Source: Amycolatopsis thermophila (GTDB lineage: Bacteria; Actinomycetota; Actinomycetes; Mycobacteriales; Pseudonocardiaceae). Taken from it: 64,000 nt of DNA. Shown here in pieces: positions 41,718-49,707 of the stretch. The notes beneath the pieces were generated by a model. That model worked only from the letters and a program-made list of their open reading frames with translations. It did not search any database and was not told the origin of the DNA. Numbering within the stretch: position 1 is the stretch's first letter; every line of letters starts with the position of its first letter. The stretch is from assembly GCF_030814215.1 (NCBI RefSeq), contig NZ_JAUSUT010000001.1, forward strand, positions 3,472,001-3,536,000. Direction: 5' to 3'. Made by a program: the position numbers and the translations under genes.

Positions 41718-42589
41718 CAGACCACGCCCGGTCCCGCGGACGAGCCGACTTCCAGCCCGAGCCGGTTCAGGGCGTAGGCCAGCGCGTCGGCCAGCCGCGC
41801 GCGCGTGGCGACCTCACCCAGGTCGATGCCCAGCTGCACCATCGTGTTCGCGATCTGCGGGCGGATACCGCTGATGACGCACTCGGCACCCATCAGGCGC
41901 GCGGCCATCGCGGTCTTGAGCAGGTGCTGGGCGACCATCGTGTCGACCGTGGGCACCCCGGTGATGTCCAGGATCGCGACCTTGGCCTGGTGCGTCATGA
42001 TCGACTGCAGCAGGCTCTCGGTGGCGACCTGGCTGCGCATGCTGTCCAGGGTGCCGATCAGCGGGATGGCCAGCACGCCGTCCCACAACTTGATGACCGG
42101 GGTGGACAGCTCGGTCAGCTGCTCGCGCTGGATCGCCAGGGTCTCCTTGGCGGAGGCGAGCGCGGACTCGACGAGCACCAGGCGGAGGGTGTCCACGGCG
42201 CCGGACAGCACGAGCGCGCCGTCGGTGAGCAGCTCCGGGTCCGGCGCCGACTCCCGCCACAGGCGCAGCAGCGGGTCCTTGAGCTGGCTCACCTGGACGG
42301 CGGTGCGCGGGCTCACGCCCTCGGTGCCGTCCAGCTGCGCGGCGAGCGCGGTCAGCAGCGAGCGCAGCTCGTCGAAGCCCTCGGTGCCCGGGTTGTCCAC
42401 GTCCCCGGCCGCGATGGCCTTGCGGAGGCCGCGCAGGATCTCGGCGCTGTCGCCGGCGGCCTGGTCGGAATCCTGGGACACGGAACGGAAGAACGGTGAG
42501 TCGGCCCACAGCGCGACGATCGTTTCCCTTTGCTCGTCAAGGAAATCGCTGACCACCGAGGTGATCTTGCGGTCCGAGGTTGTCGTCAT
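41717..42589 (-). CDS. rsbR: RsbR-type stressosome sensor (N-terminal helical domain plus STAS)
   Basis: This 290-residue protein has a variable helical N-terminal domain (1-155) and a C-terminal STAS domain (about 165-285; TPVIKLWDGVLAIPLIGTLD, VAILDITGVPTVDTMVAQHL). The TPVIxLWxGVLxxPLIGTLD linker-strand motif is diagnostic of RsbR. Thr/Ser positions in the loop around ITGVPTVDT and near QVATESLLQSI would be the RsbT targets. No haem or flavin motif is evident in the N-terminal part. It is the first gene of the operon; ATG 42589 follows AGGGAGCG. Confidence 0.93.
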   Translation of the reverse strand: MTTTSDRKITSVVSDFLDEQRETIVALWADSPFFRSVSQDSDQAAGDSAEILRGLRKAIAAGDVDNPGTEGFDELRSLLTALAAQLDGTEGVSPRTAVQVSQLKDPLLRLWRESAPDPELLTDGALVLSGAVDTLRLVLVESALASAKETLAIQREQLTELSTPVIKLWDGVLAIPLIGTLDSMRSQVATESLLQSIMTHQAKVAILDITGVPTVDTMVAQHLLKTAMAARLMGAECVISGIRPQIANTMVQLGIDLGEVATRARLADALAYALNRLGLEVGSSAGPGVV

Positions 42590-42738
42590 CGCTCCCTGGC
42601 TCCAGCATGGTGGAAGGGCCGCGAGCACGCGAGCACGATCCACGAAGTCCGTTGCTTTGCGGCAAACTTATTGCACACGGGCGCCGGGCGACAACCGGGG
42701 CCGAAGCCGAGGCCACGATTTTGGAGAGAGTTCGAACC

Positions 42739-43107
42739 ATGACGACGGACGAAGGCGCCACCAGGTCGGCCACGGCTTCCGTGGTGCGCACGGAGAGCAG
42801 CGGGGACACCGGACGGGTGCTGCTGCTCGGCGAGATCGACCACGGAGCGGTGGACCAGCTGGACCAGGCCGTGGAGAAGTTGCTCGGATCCGGCGTGATC
42901 CACCTGGTGCTCGACTTCGAGGGCCTCAACTTCTTCGACTCCGCCTGCATCAGCGCCCTGATCAGGGCGAAGACGAGCGCCGAGGACCAGGGCGGCACCG
43001 TGAAGCTGGCCAACGTCGACCGCTACGCGCGGCGGATCCTGGACATCACCGGGCTGCTGGGCTCGTTCACCATCGAGGGGGAGGAGTCACCCAGCCCGAA
43101 GGCGTGA
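42739..43107 (+). CDS. STAS-domain anti-sigma factor antagonist
   Basis: This 122-residue STAS protein has the site LDFEGLNFFDSACISALIRA, with S68 in the canonical FFDS position. ATG 42739 follows GGAGAGAG. It is divergent from rsbR across a 149-bp gap. It keeps the acidic residue before the acceptor Ser that the antagonist at 37575 has lost, so it may be the better substrate. Confidence 0.9.
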   Translation: MTTDEGATRSATASVVRTESSGDTGRVLLLGEIDHGAVDQLDQAVEKLLGSGVIHLVLDFEGLNFFDSACISALIRAKTSAEDQGGTVKLANVDRYARRILDITGLLGSFTIEGEESPSPKA

Positions 43108-43141
43108 CCATGCCCACGTGCACCCTCCGTGCAAATGGCAG

Positions 43142-43167
43142 GTTTGGCATTAGCGCACCCGGGGTAA
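43142..43167 (+). promoter_or_regulatory. SigB/SigF-type promoter candidate
   Basis: GTTT (43142-43145) and GGGTAA (43162-43167) are separated by 16 bases, fitting the GTTT-N15-17-GGGTAT form of actinobacterial SigB/SigF promoters with one mismatch. It lies about 90 bp before the DUF6292-like gene, inside a block of sigma-factor regulators. Confidence 0.45.
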
Positions 43168-43256
43168 TACTGCCGTGCCAATGAGCGGTTTCGAACTCGT
43201 CAAGGGGCCGGTTTCCGGTTCCGGCGTCAAGCAGCGGCGCGGCATCGGATGACCAG

Positions 43257-43691
43257 GTGGGTGAAGTGCGAGGGCAGATGTACCTGGAATACGAGGACGC
43301 GCAGGCCCGGGGGCTGCGGCGGTACGTGCGGCTGGTGACCGAGGCGCTGGGCCTGGCGGGCAACGCCTACTTCGTGCAGATCGACCCGCCGCCGGCCAAC
43401 GCCTACCTGGCGCTGGAACGGCGTCTGCCGGAGTTCCCGGACCGCGACGCCGCGCTCATCTGGAGCGAGGACACCGGGTGGTCCCTGGTGGTCGAATCCC
43501 ATTGCGGTGAGGACCTGATCGTGTTGTCCTACCTCGGCACCGACATCCTGCCCGCGCCGCGGGTGGTGGCGCGGTTCGCCGAGGACCTGTGCGACGGCGT
43601 GACGACCGGTCTGCTCGATCCACCGGCGCCGGGTCCGGCGGACGTGCGGGAGAGGCTGGCCGCCTACGCCGCACCCGCGCTCGCGGGCTGA
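43257..43691 (+). CDS. DUF6292-like small protein
   Basis: This 144-residue acidic protein (137 from ATG 43278) has RGLRRYVRLVTEALGLAG near the start, then YLALERRLPEFPDRDAALIW and WSLVVESHCGEDLIVLSYLG. The pattern matches a small family known mostly from Pseudonocardiaceae (DUF6292, from memory). The function is unknown. Starts at 43257, 43266 and 43278 are possible; the last has GAGGG but tight spacing. A SigB-like promoter lies upstream. Confidence 0.7.
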   Translation: MGEVRGQMYLEYEDAQARGLRRYVRLVTEALGLAGNAYFVQIDPPPANAYLALERRLPEFPDRDAALIWSEDTGWSLVVESHCGEDLIVLSYLGTDILPAPRVVARFAEDLCDGVTTGLLDPPAPGPADVRERLAAYAAPALAG

Positions 43692-43777
43692 CCGCCCGCC
43701 ACGGACCGTGCCGACTTCCCGGTCCCGCATTAGGCTGACCGCAGCAGGTTGGCCCGTTGCGCGTCCGGGAGGTTCCG

Positions 43778-44137
43778 TTGCCCGAGGAAGTTTTCACGGT
43801 GCGTCACCGGGTGACCGGGGATGCGGTGGTGGTGACCGTGACCGGCGGCGTGGACCTGTGCTCCGCGCCCGCGATGATCAGCGAACTGGACCAGGCGCGG
43901 CGCGCCGCCCGCGCGCCGAGCCCGGTCGTCGTCGACCTGTCCCGGGTGGACTTCCTCGGCTCGGCCGGGCTGTCGCTGCTTGTTGAGGCCGAGCAGCGGT
44001 GCACGGAGGCGGGCACGCCCCTGCGGCTGGTGGCCTCCAGCCGGGTCGTGCTGCGCGCGCTGGAGGCAGCGGACCTGCGGCAGGTGTTCACGGTCTCGGA
44101 CTCGGTCGAATGTGCCCTGGCCCAGGGTGAGGGCTGA
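43778..44137 (+). CDS. STAS-domain anti-sigma factor antagonist
   Basis: This 119-residue STAS protein has the loop VVVDLSRVDFLGSAGLSLLV (S62). It is very similar in its second half to the STAS protein at 37575 (LRLVASSRVVLRALE against LRVVATSRAVLRPLE), which suggests duplication within the block. The TTG at 43778 has a good GGGAGG site at proper spacing, better than the TTG at 43757. It ends 8 bp before the large kinase-phosphatase gene. Confidence 0.87.
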   Translation: MPEEVFTVRHRVTGDAVVVTVTGGVDLCSAPAMISELDQARRAARAPSPVVVDLSRVDFLGSAGLSLLVEAEQRCTEAGTPLRLVASSRVVLRALEAADLRQVFTVSDSVECALAQGEG

Positions 44138-44145
44138 AAAGGTCG

Positions 44146-47100
44146 ATGGTTCAACCCACACGAGGATCCTCTTTGGACACCCTGGGGGAGATGGGCGCGA
44201 TGATCGCCGGCCGGGACTGGTCGGCGAGCCCCCTCGGTCCGATCGGGACCTGGCCCGACGAACTGCACACCGCCTTGCGGCTGGCGCTGTCGTCCCGGTT
44301 CCCCATGCTGGTGTGGTGGGGCCCGGAACTGACGTCGTTCTACAACGACGCCTACCGGCCGGCGATGGGCGAGAAGCACCCGCGGTACCTCGGGCGCCCG
44401 GCGTCGGAGTGCTGGGCGGAGGCGTGGGCCGAACTCGGCCCCCTCGCGCGGCACGTGATGGCGGGCCGGGGCGCGACCTACTCCGAGAACCAGTTGCTCT
44501 TCCTGGACCGGCACAACTACCTGGAGGAGACCTACTGGACCTTCTCCTACAGCCCCATCAGCTCCGAGGCGGGCGACGTCCTGGGCATCCTGGTGGCGGT
44601 GCAGGACACGACGGTCCACGTGATCCGGCAGCGGCGGCTGGCGGTCCTCAGTGATCTCGGCGAGGTGTCCGCCGCCGCGTCGGTCGCGCACGCCGCGCGG
44701 TCCGCGGTCGCCGCGCTAAGCCGGCACGGTGCCGATCTGCCGTTCGCGCTGGCGTACCTGTTCGACGACCGGAAGGCGTCACTGGCCGCGTCCTACGGTG
44801 TCGGCCCGGGGGAACGCGCGGCGCCCGCCGTGCTCGAGCGCGGCGGGGATCCGGTGTGGCCGTTGTGGGACGGGGAAACCCGCGTCTGTTCCGGGCTGCG
44901 CTCGCGGTTCGGTCCGGACTTCGTGCAGCCGGTGGTGGTCGGGACAGCGGCGCCGGACGAAGCCGCGGTGCTGCCGTTGGTCGCGGCCGGGCGGCCCGAG
45001 CCGGCCGGCGCACTGGTGCTCGGCGTGTCGGCCTACCAGGCGCTCGACTCCGACTACCGGGCGTTCCTGGAACTCGTCGCCCGCCAGGTGTCCAGCGTCG
45101 TCACCGACGCGCTCGCCTACGAAAGCGAGCGGCGCCGGTCGGAGGCGCTGGCCGAACTGGACCGCGCCAAGAGCGAGTTCTTCGCCAACGTCAGCCACGA
45201 GTTCCGGACGCCGCTGACGCTGATCGCCGGCCCCGCCGAGGACGCGCTCGCCGACACCGAAGAGCCGCTCCCGCCCGGTCAGCGCGAACGGCTGGAACTG
45301 GTGCACCGCAACGCGGGACGGTTGCGGCGGCTGGTCAACGACCTGCTCGACTTCGCGAAGCTCGAGGCCGGGCGGCTGCAGCCGGACGCCGCGCCGCACG
45401 ATCTCGCCGCGCTCACCACTGAGATCGCCGAGAGTTTCGCCCCGGCCGTGCGCCGCGCCGGCCTGCGGTTCGACGTCGACTGCCCGCCGCTGTCCCGCGC
45501 GGTGGCGGTGGATCCGGACATGTGGGAGAAGATCGTCCTCAACCTGCTGTCCAACGGGCTCAAGTACACGCGGGAAGGCGGCGTGGCGATCCGGCTGCGC
45601 GAGCGGGACGAACGGGCGGAACTGGTCGTCACCGACACCGGAGCCGGTATCGCGGCCGACGAGCTGCCGAAGCTGTTCCAGCGCTTCCACCGCGCGCGCG
45701 GCCGCGACGGCCGCTCGCACGAGGGCGCCGGGATCGGGCTCGCGCTGGTGCGGGAACTGGTGCGGCTGCACGACGGTTCCGTCGAGGTCGAATCCGTCGA
45801 GGGTGCCGGCAGCACGTTCACCGTGCGGCTGCCGTTGGCGTCGGTGCCCCCGCCCGGCACCAGCGGCTTCACGCTGTCCACCGCCGCGGTCTACCGCGAC
45901 GAGGCGTTGCAGTGGCGCGTCGACGGCGTGACCGAGCCGGAGCCGGCGCCGGAGAACGGTCCCACCTTGCTGGTGGTCGAGGACAACACCGACCTGAGCC
46001 GGTTCATCGCGCGGCTGCTGCGCCCGATCGGGCGTGTCTTCACGGCGGCGGACGGCGTGGAGGGGCTGGAGCTGGCGCGACGGCACCGGCCGGATCTCGT
46101 GCTGTCCGACGTGATGATGCCGCGCCTGGACGGGATCGGCCTGCTGCGAGCGCTGCGCGCGGAACCGGCGACGAAGTCGGTCCCGGTCCTGTTCCTGTCG
46201 GCGCGGGCGGGCGTCGAGGCCGCGGTGTCGGGCCTGGAGGCGGGCGCCGACGACTACCTGCCGAAGCCGTTCTCCGGGGTCGAGTTGCTGGCGCGCGTGC
46301 GGGCGAACCTGGCGCTCGCCGCGTTGCGCCGCAGCGAGTCGGAGTTCCGCCGGGCGATGGTGGAATCGTTGCGGGAAGGCGTGTTCGTCGCCGACAGCGG
46401 CGGTGCGATCGTCGAGGTGAACGCGGCGTTCACGGCGATCACCGGGTACGGCGCGGACGACCTGCCGATGACCTGGCCGTACCCGTGGCTCGGGGCCGGG
46501 GCGGCCGGCGTCCCGGTCGAGGGCGTTGCGGCGCACCTCGGGGACGGCCAGGAGGCGTCGCTCGTCATCGAACGGCCGGACGGCGGCCAGGCCTGGGTCG
46601 CGCTCACCGTCACCCGCGTGGAAGACAGCTGGCTGGTGGGCACCCTCCGCGATGTGACGGTGGAGAAGAAGACGGCCGACCGGGAATCGGTGCTGGCCGC
46701 GTTCGCCGCCGACCTCGCCGCGGCGACCGACGTGTCCGAGGTGCTGCACGCGGGGGTCGCCGCGCTGCGGGCCATCCTCGATGCCACGCGCGTGGTGGCC
46801 GCGATCTGGCCGAGCGTGGAGACCGAAGGGCTCGTCGCCGGTGATCCGGCGACCGGTTCCTTCGACGAGCTGGACCCGCGGCTGTACGAACGGCTCGACG
46901 TGGCGCGGACGCAGCGGCCGGGGCAGATCTGGTCGTCCAGCACGGGTTTCGAGCTGGGTGCCACGCTGGGCGGTGACGACTCGGTGGTGTGGGCCGAACG
47001 TGAGAACCGGCCGCTGGGTGGTGAGGACCGGGCGCTGTTCGGCATGCTCGTGGCGCAGCTCGCGCAGGCGCTGGGCCGGGCGCGCAGCTACGACCAGGCC

Positions 47101-48180
47101 CGCGCGGTCGCGTTGACGCTGCAGCACGCCATCCTCGGTCCCACGGACCTGCCCAGCGGGTTCGCCGTCCGGTACGAGCCGGCGGTGCGGCCGCTGGAGG
47201 TGGGCGGCGATTGGTACGACGTGGCGCGGTTGCCGGACGGCCGGATCGCGGTGGTCGTCGGGGATTGCGTCGGGCGCGGGCTGGCCGCCGCGTCGGTCAT
47301 GGGGCAGTTGCGCAGCGCCTGCAGCGCGTTGTTGTTGAGTTACGGTGATCCGGCGCGGGCGCTGGACCAGCTCGACGGGTTCGCACGGCAGATCCCCGGC
47401 GCTTTGTGCACGACCGTGTTCTGCGCGGTGGTCGATCCGGTCGCCGGTCTCGTGACGTATTCCAGCGCCGGGCATCCCTCGGCGGTGCTCAGCCACGCCG
47501 ACGGGACCGACGAGTTGCTCGACCAGGCGTTGGCCGTGCCGCTGGCGGTGCGGCGGAAGCGGGACCGTCCGCGGGCGACGGTGCCGCTGCGGCCGGGGTC
47601 GGTGCTGCTCCTCTACACCGATGGTCTGGTGGAGCGTCACGGCCAGCCGATCGACGAGGCGATCGAGAACGCGCGGGTGACGCTGCGCGAGGTGGCGAGC
47701 CGTCGTCCCGGCGAGATCACCGAGCACCTGCTCGGCAAGCTGCTTCCGGCGGAGGGCCACAACGACGACGTGGCCGTGCTCGTGTACGTGCACCCGCCCG
47801 GCCCGTTGCGCCTGGAGCTGCCCGCGAAGCCGGGGAGCCTGGTCGAGATGCGGCGGGAGCTGCGGCGCTGGCTGGCGGAGACGAACGTGGACGACGACCC
47901 GGCGGCCGACGTGATCCTCGCGGTGGACGAGGCGTGCACGAACTCGATCGAGCACGCGTACCCCGACCGCGACGACGGCCGCCTGAAGCTCACCGCCACG
48001 GCCGACGACGAAGGCCTGGAAATCACCATCACCGACGACGGAAGCTGGCGGCCGCCACCCGCGGACCCCGGAATCCGCGGCCGGGGCCGCGACCTGATGC
48101 GAGCGTTGATGTCGGAGGTCGACATCAGCCCCGGGGAGACCGGCAGCACCGTCCGCCTGAGGCGAGCCTGGAAGTCCTGA
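44146..48180 (+). CDS. Hybrid histidine kinase / PP2C phosphatase / RsbW-type ATPase, 1344 residues
   Basis: The domains, in order, are PAS-like (about 40-165), GAF (170-330), HisKA with H351 in FFANVSHEFRTPLTLIAG, HATPase (450-570; NLLSNGLKYT, DTGAGI), and receiver with D655 in LVLSDVMMPRLDG. They are followed by PAS (735-845), GAF (850-985), SpoIIE phosphatase (1000-1210; GGDWYDVARL, VGDCVGRGLAAASVM, GHNDDVAVLV) and a C-terminal RsbW-like ATPase (1220-1340; VDEACTNSIEHAYP, RGRGRDLMRAL). One chain thus links two-component sensing to partner switching. Start: ATG 44146, or TTG 44173 behind GAGG. It is probably co-transcribed with the STAS gene before it. Confidence 0.92.
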   Translation: MVQPTRGSSLDTLGEMGAMIAGRDWSASPLGPIGTWPDELHTALRLALSSRFPMLVWWGPELTSFYNDAYRPAMGEKHPRYLGRPASECWAEAWAELGPLARHVMAGRGATYSENQLLFLDRHNYLEETYWTFSYSPISSEAGDVLGILVAVQDTTVHVIRQRRLAVLSDLGEVSAAASVAHAARSAVAALSRHGADLPFALAYLFDDRKASLAASYGVGPGERAAPAVLERGGDPVWPLWDGETRVCSGLRSRFGPDFVQPVVVGTAAPDEAAVLPLVAAGRPEPAGALVLGVSAYQALDSDYRAFLELVARQVSSVVTDALAYESERRRSEALAELDRAKSEFFANVSHEFRTPLTLIAGPAEDALADTEEPLPPGQRERLELVHRNAGRLRRLVNDLLDFAKLEAGRLQPDAAPHDLAALTTEIAESFAPAVRRAGLRFDVDCPPLSRAVAVDPDMWEKIVLNLLSNGLKYTREGGVAIRLRERDERAELVVTDTGAGIAADELPKLFQRFHRARGRDGRSHEGAGIGLALVRELVRLHDGSVEVESVEGAGSTFTVRLPLASVPPPGTSGFTLSTAAVYRDEALQWRVDGVTEPEPAPENGPTLLVVEDNTDLSRFIARLLRPIGRVFTAADGVEGLELARRHRPDLVLSDVMMPRLDGIGLLRALRAEPATKSVPVLFLSARAGVEAAVSGLEAGADDYLPKPFSGVELLARVRANLALAALRRSESEFRRAMVESLREGVFVADSGGAIVEVNAAFTAITGYGADDLPMTWPYPWLGAGAAGVPVEGVAAHLGDGQEASLVIERPDGGQAWVALTVTRVEDSWLVGTLRDVTVEKKTADRESVLAAFAADLAAATDVSEVLHAGVAALRAILDATRVVAAIWPSVETEGLVAGDPATGSFDELDPRLYERLDVARTQRPGQIWSSSTGFELGATLGGDDSVVWAERENRPLGGEDRALFGMLVAQLAQALGRARSYDQARAVALTLQHAILGPTDLPSGFAVRYEPAVRPLEVGGDWYDVARLPDGRIAVVVGDCVGRGLAAASVMGQLRSACSALLLSYGDPARALDQLDGFARQIPGALCTTVFCAVVDPVAGLVTYSSAGHPSAVLSHADGTDELLDQALAVPLAVRRKRDRPRATVPLRPGSVLLLYTDGLVERHGQPIDEAIENARVTLREVASRRPGEITEHLLGKLLPAEGHNDDVAVLVYVHPPGPLRLELPAKPGSLVEMRRELRRWLAETNVDDDPAADVILAVDEACTNSIEHAYPDRDDGRLKLTATADDEGLEITITDDGSWRPPPADPGIRGRGRDLMRALMSEVDISPGETGSTVRLRRAWKS

Positions 48181-48187
48181 GCCGCCA

Positions 48188-48619
48188 GCCCTGCCCAAAA
48201 GTGAGCTGGGTGGTCATCCCGTCGCCTGAGGCCGTCACATCACTGTGAGCCAGGCCCGCACCCTGCGCCGGGTCCGGCGGCCGAGAGACCAAAGCGTGCG
48301 GGCCTGGCTCACAGTGATAGGCCTCGATCAGGCGACGGGATGACCACCCAGCGACCACCCACCCAAGGCGAGCCGACAACGCTCCCCGGTCATCCCGGAG
48401 CCTGCCCGTCCGGCGAGGACATCTTTTGATCTTTTTCCTGACCTTCGGCCAGGGGCGCCTACGGCGCCGAACGGTCGCCTTGGGTGCCGACCTCCCCCGC
48501 CCCCTCCGGGTGGAGTGTTTTCGGTCGCCGAGCAGGCGTGTCAAGGCGGGAAAGAGTACCTTGACACGCCTGGTCGGCGACCAAAGGCGGGCTGGGGATC
48601 GGGGGCGGGGGAGGTCTGG
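48188..48619 (-). repeat. Inverted-repeat element, copy B (right border of the signalling block)
   Basis: This is the inverted counterpart of 36614-37048. Its hairpin arms are at 48205-48228 with 48329-48352, and at 48523-48546 with 48559-48582. It starts 8 bp after the stop of the large kinase-phosphatase gene. Beyond it, to 48780, lie decayed GC repeats like those outside copy A and a short open tail ending LIVDDLDNH plus stop at 48749-48751, which might be the 3' end of an interrupted gene. No other gene is seen there. Confidence 0.85.
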
Positions 48620-48780
48620 TGACGTCGCACCTCGCCTCGCGTCGCCGGGTGTCTGGAGGGTGCGGGGAGGTCGCGCCTCGCCTGGCGTTGCCGGCTGGCG
48701 GTGGGCGGCACGCGCACCACGCTGATCGTCGACGACCTCGACAACCACTGACGCCGCGTCGTGTCTCTAAGCTCGGAGGT

Positions 48781-49584
48781 GTGGTGGAGCCGGTCGAGCG
48801 GGACAGTCGCGGGATCCTGCACCCGCGGGCCGGCCTGCGGCGGTTCGACCTGACCCGGTTCCCGCCGTCGCCCGCGGTGGGCCGGTTCGTGGACCGGTAC
48901 TGGCTGGTGTCCTGGGACCTGGCGGAGCCGTACGAGCAGCACGTCCTCGTGCACCCGGTGGTGAACGTGGTATTCGAAGCGGCGGGCGGCCTGGTGCACG
49001 GCGTCCAGACGGAACGCTTCACGCGGCGGTTGTCCGGGCGGGGGCGGGCGCTGGGGGTGATGTTCCGCCCGGGCGGGTTCCGGCCGTTCCTGGGCCGGCC
49101 GGTCGCCACGATCACCGACCGAGTCACTCCGCTGGCCGAGTCGATCGCGGCGCTGGTCCCGGTGGAAACCGCCGTGATCTCGGCGCTCGCGGAGGGCGTC
49201 GAGGGCGCCGGGATCGCCGCGATGGTCGACGAGGCGCTCGCGGACGTGGTCCCGGCCGGTCGGGTGCCGTCGGAGGAGGCCACCGAGCTGGCGGAGCGCG
49301 CGGCGGCGGACCGCGACCTCCGGCGGGTCGAGGACCTGGCCGCCCGCGCCGGGATGAGTGTGCGCGGGTTGCAGCGGGCGTTCCACGAACACGTCGGCGT
49401 GAGCCCGAAGTGGGTGCTGAGGCGCTACCGGCTCTACGACGCGGCCGAACGCGCAGCGCGCGCGGAGTCGGTCGACTGGGCCGCGCTCGCGGCCGACCTG
49501 GGGTACGCCGACCAGGCGCACCTGACGCGCGAGTTCACCGCTGCGGTGGGCGAGCCGCCGGGGCGCTACGCGCGCCACTCCTGA
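48781..49584 (+). CDS. AraC-family transcriptional regulator
   Basis: This 267-residue protein has an N-terminal sensor part (FDLTRFPPSPAVGRFVDRYW) of the DUF6597/AraC_N-like kind. The C-terminal double helix-turn-helix includes VEDLAARAGMSVRGLQRAFH and AALAADLGYADQAHLTREFT. The two adjacent GTG codons (48781, 48784) lie directly behind GGAGGT. It stands before the KDG-kinase gene with a 123-bp gap and might regulate it, but the local IclR regulator is the stronger candidate. Confidence 0.87.
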   Translation: MVEPVERDSRGILHPRAGLRRFDLTRFPPSPAVGRFVDRYWLVSWDLAEPYEQHVLVHPVVNVVFEAAGGLVHGVQTERFTRRLSGRGRALGVMFRPGGFRPFLGRPVATITDRVTPLAESIAALVPVETAVISALAEGVEGAGIAAMVDEALADVVPAGRVPSEEATELAERAAADRDLRRVEDLAARAGMSVRGLQRAFHEHVGVSPKWVLRRYRLYDAAERAARAESVDWAALAADLGYADQAHLTREFTAAVGEPPGRYARHS

Positions 49585-49659
49585 CCAGGCGAGGGCGGTT
49601 CGCCAGCCGATCCCTCCGGGGTGCGCGGCGGCCCAACGCCGGACACACAGCCCCTGCTA

Positions 49660-49696
49660 TATTGCAATACAGGCAACATCATTGCAACATATGCAA
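49660..49696 (+). promoter_or_regulatory. TTGCAA-type operator cluster before kdgK
   Basis: The palindrome TATTGCAATA (49660-49669) and the inverted repeat TTGCA-ACATA-TGCAA (49682-49696) lie just before the ribosome site of the KDG-kinase gene. TTGCAA half-sites are typical for IclR-family regulators, and such a regulator is encoded in this operon. A TATATT at 49658-49663 may be the -10 box overlapped by the operator. Confidence 0.55.
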
Positions 49697-49707
49697 CGGA
49701 GGCGGGC

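Noticed and set aside
44779..48198. Open frame of over 1100 codons on the minus strand
   Set aside because: It is the antisense shadow of the hybrid kinase-phosphatase gene, Arg/His-rich and without motifs; such shadows are usual at this GC content.
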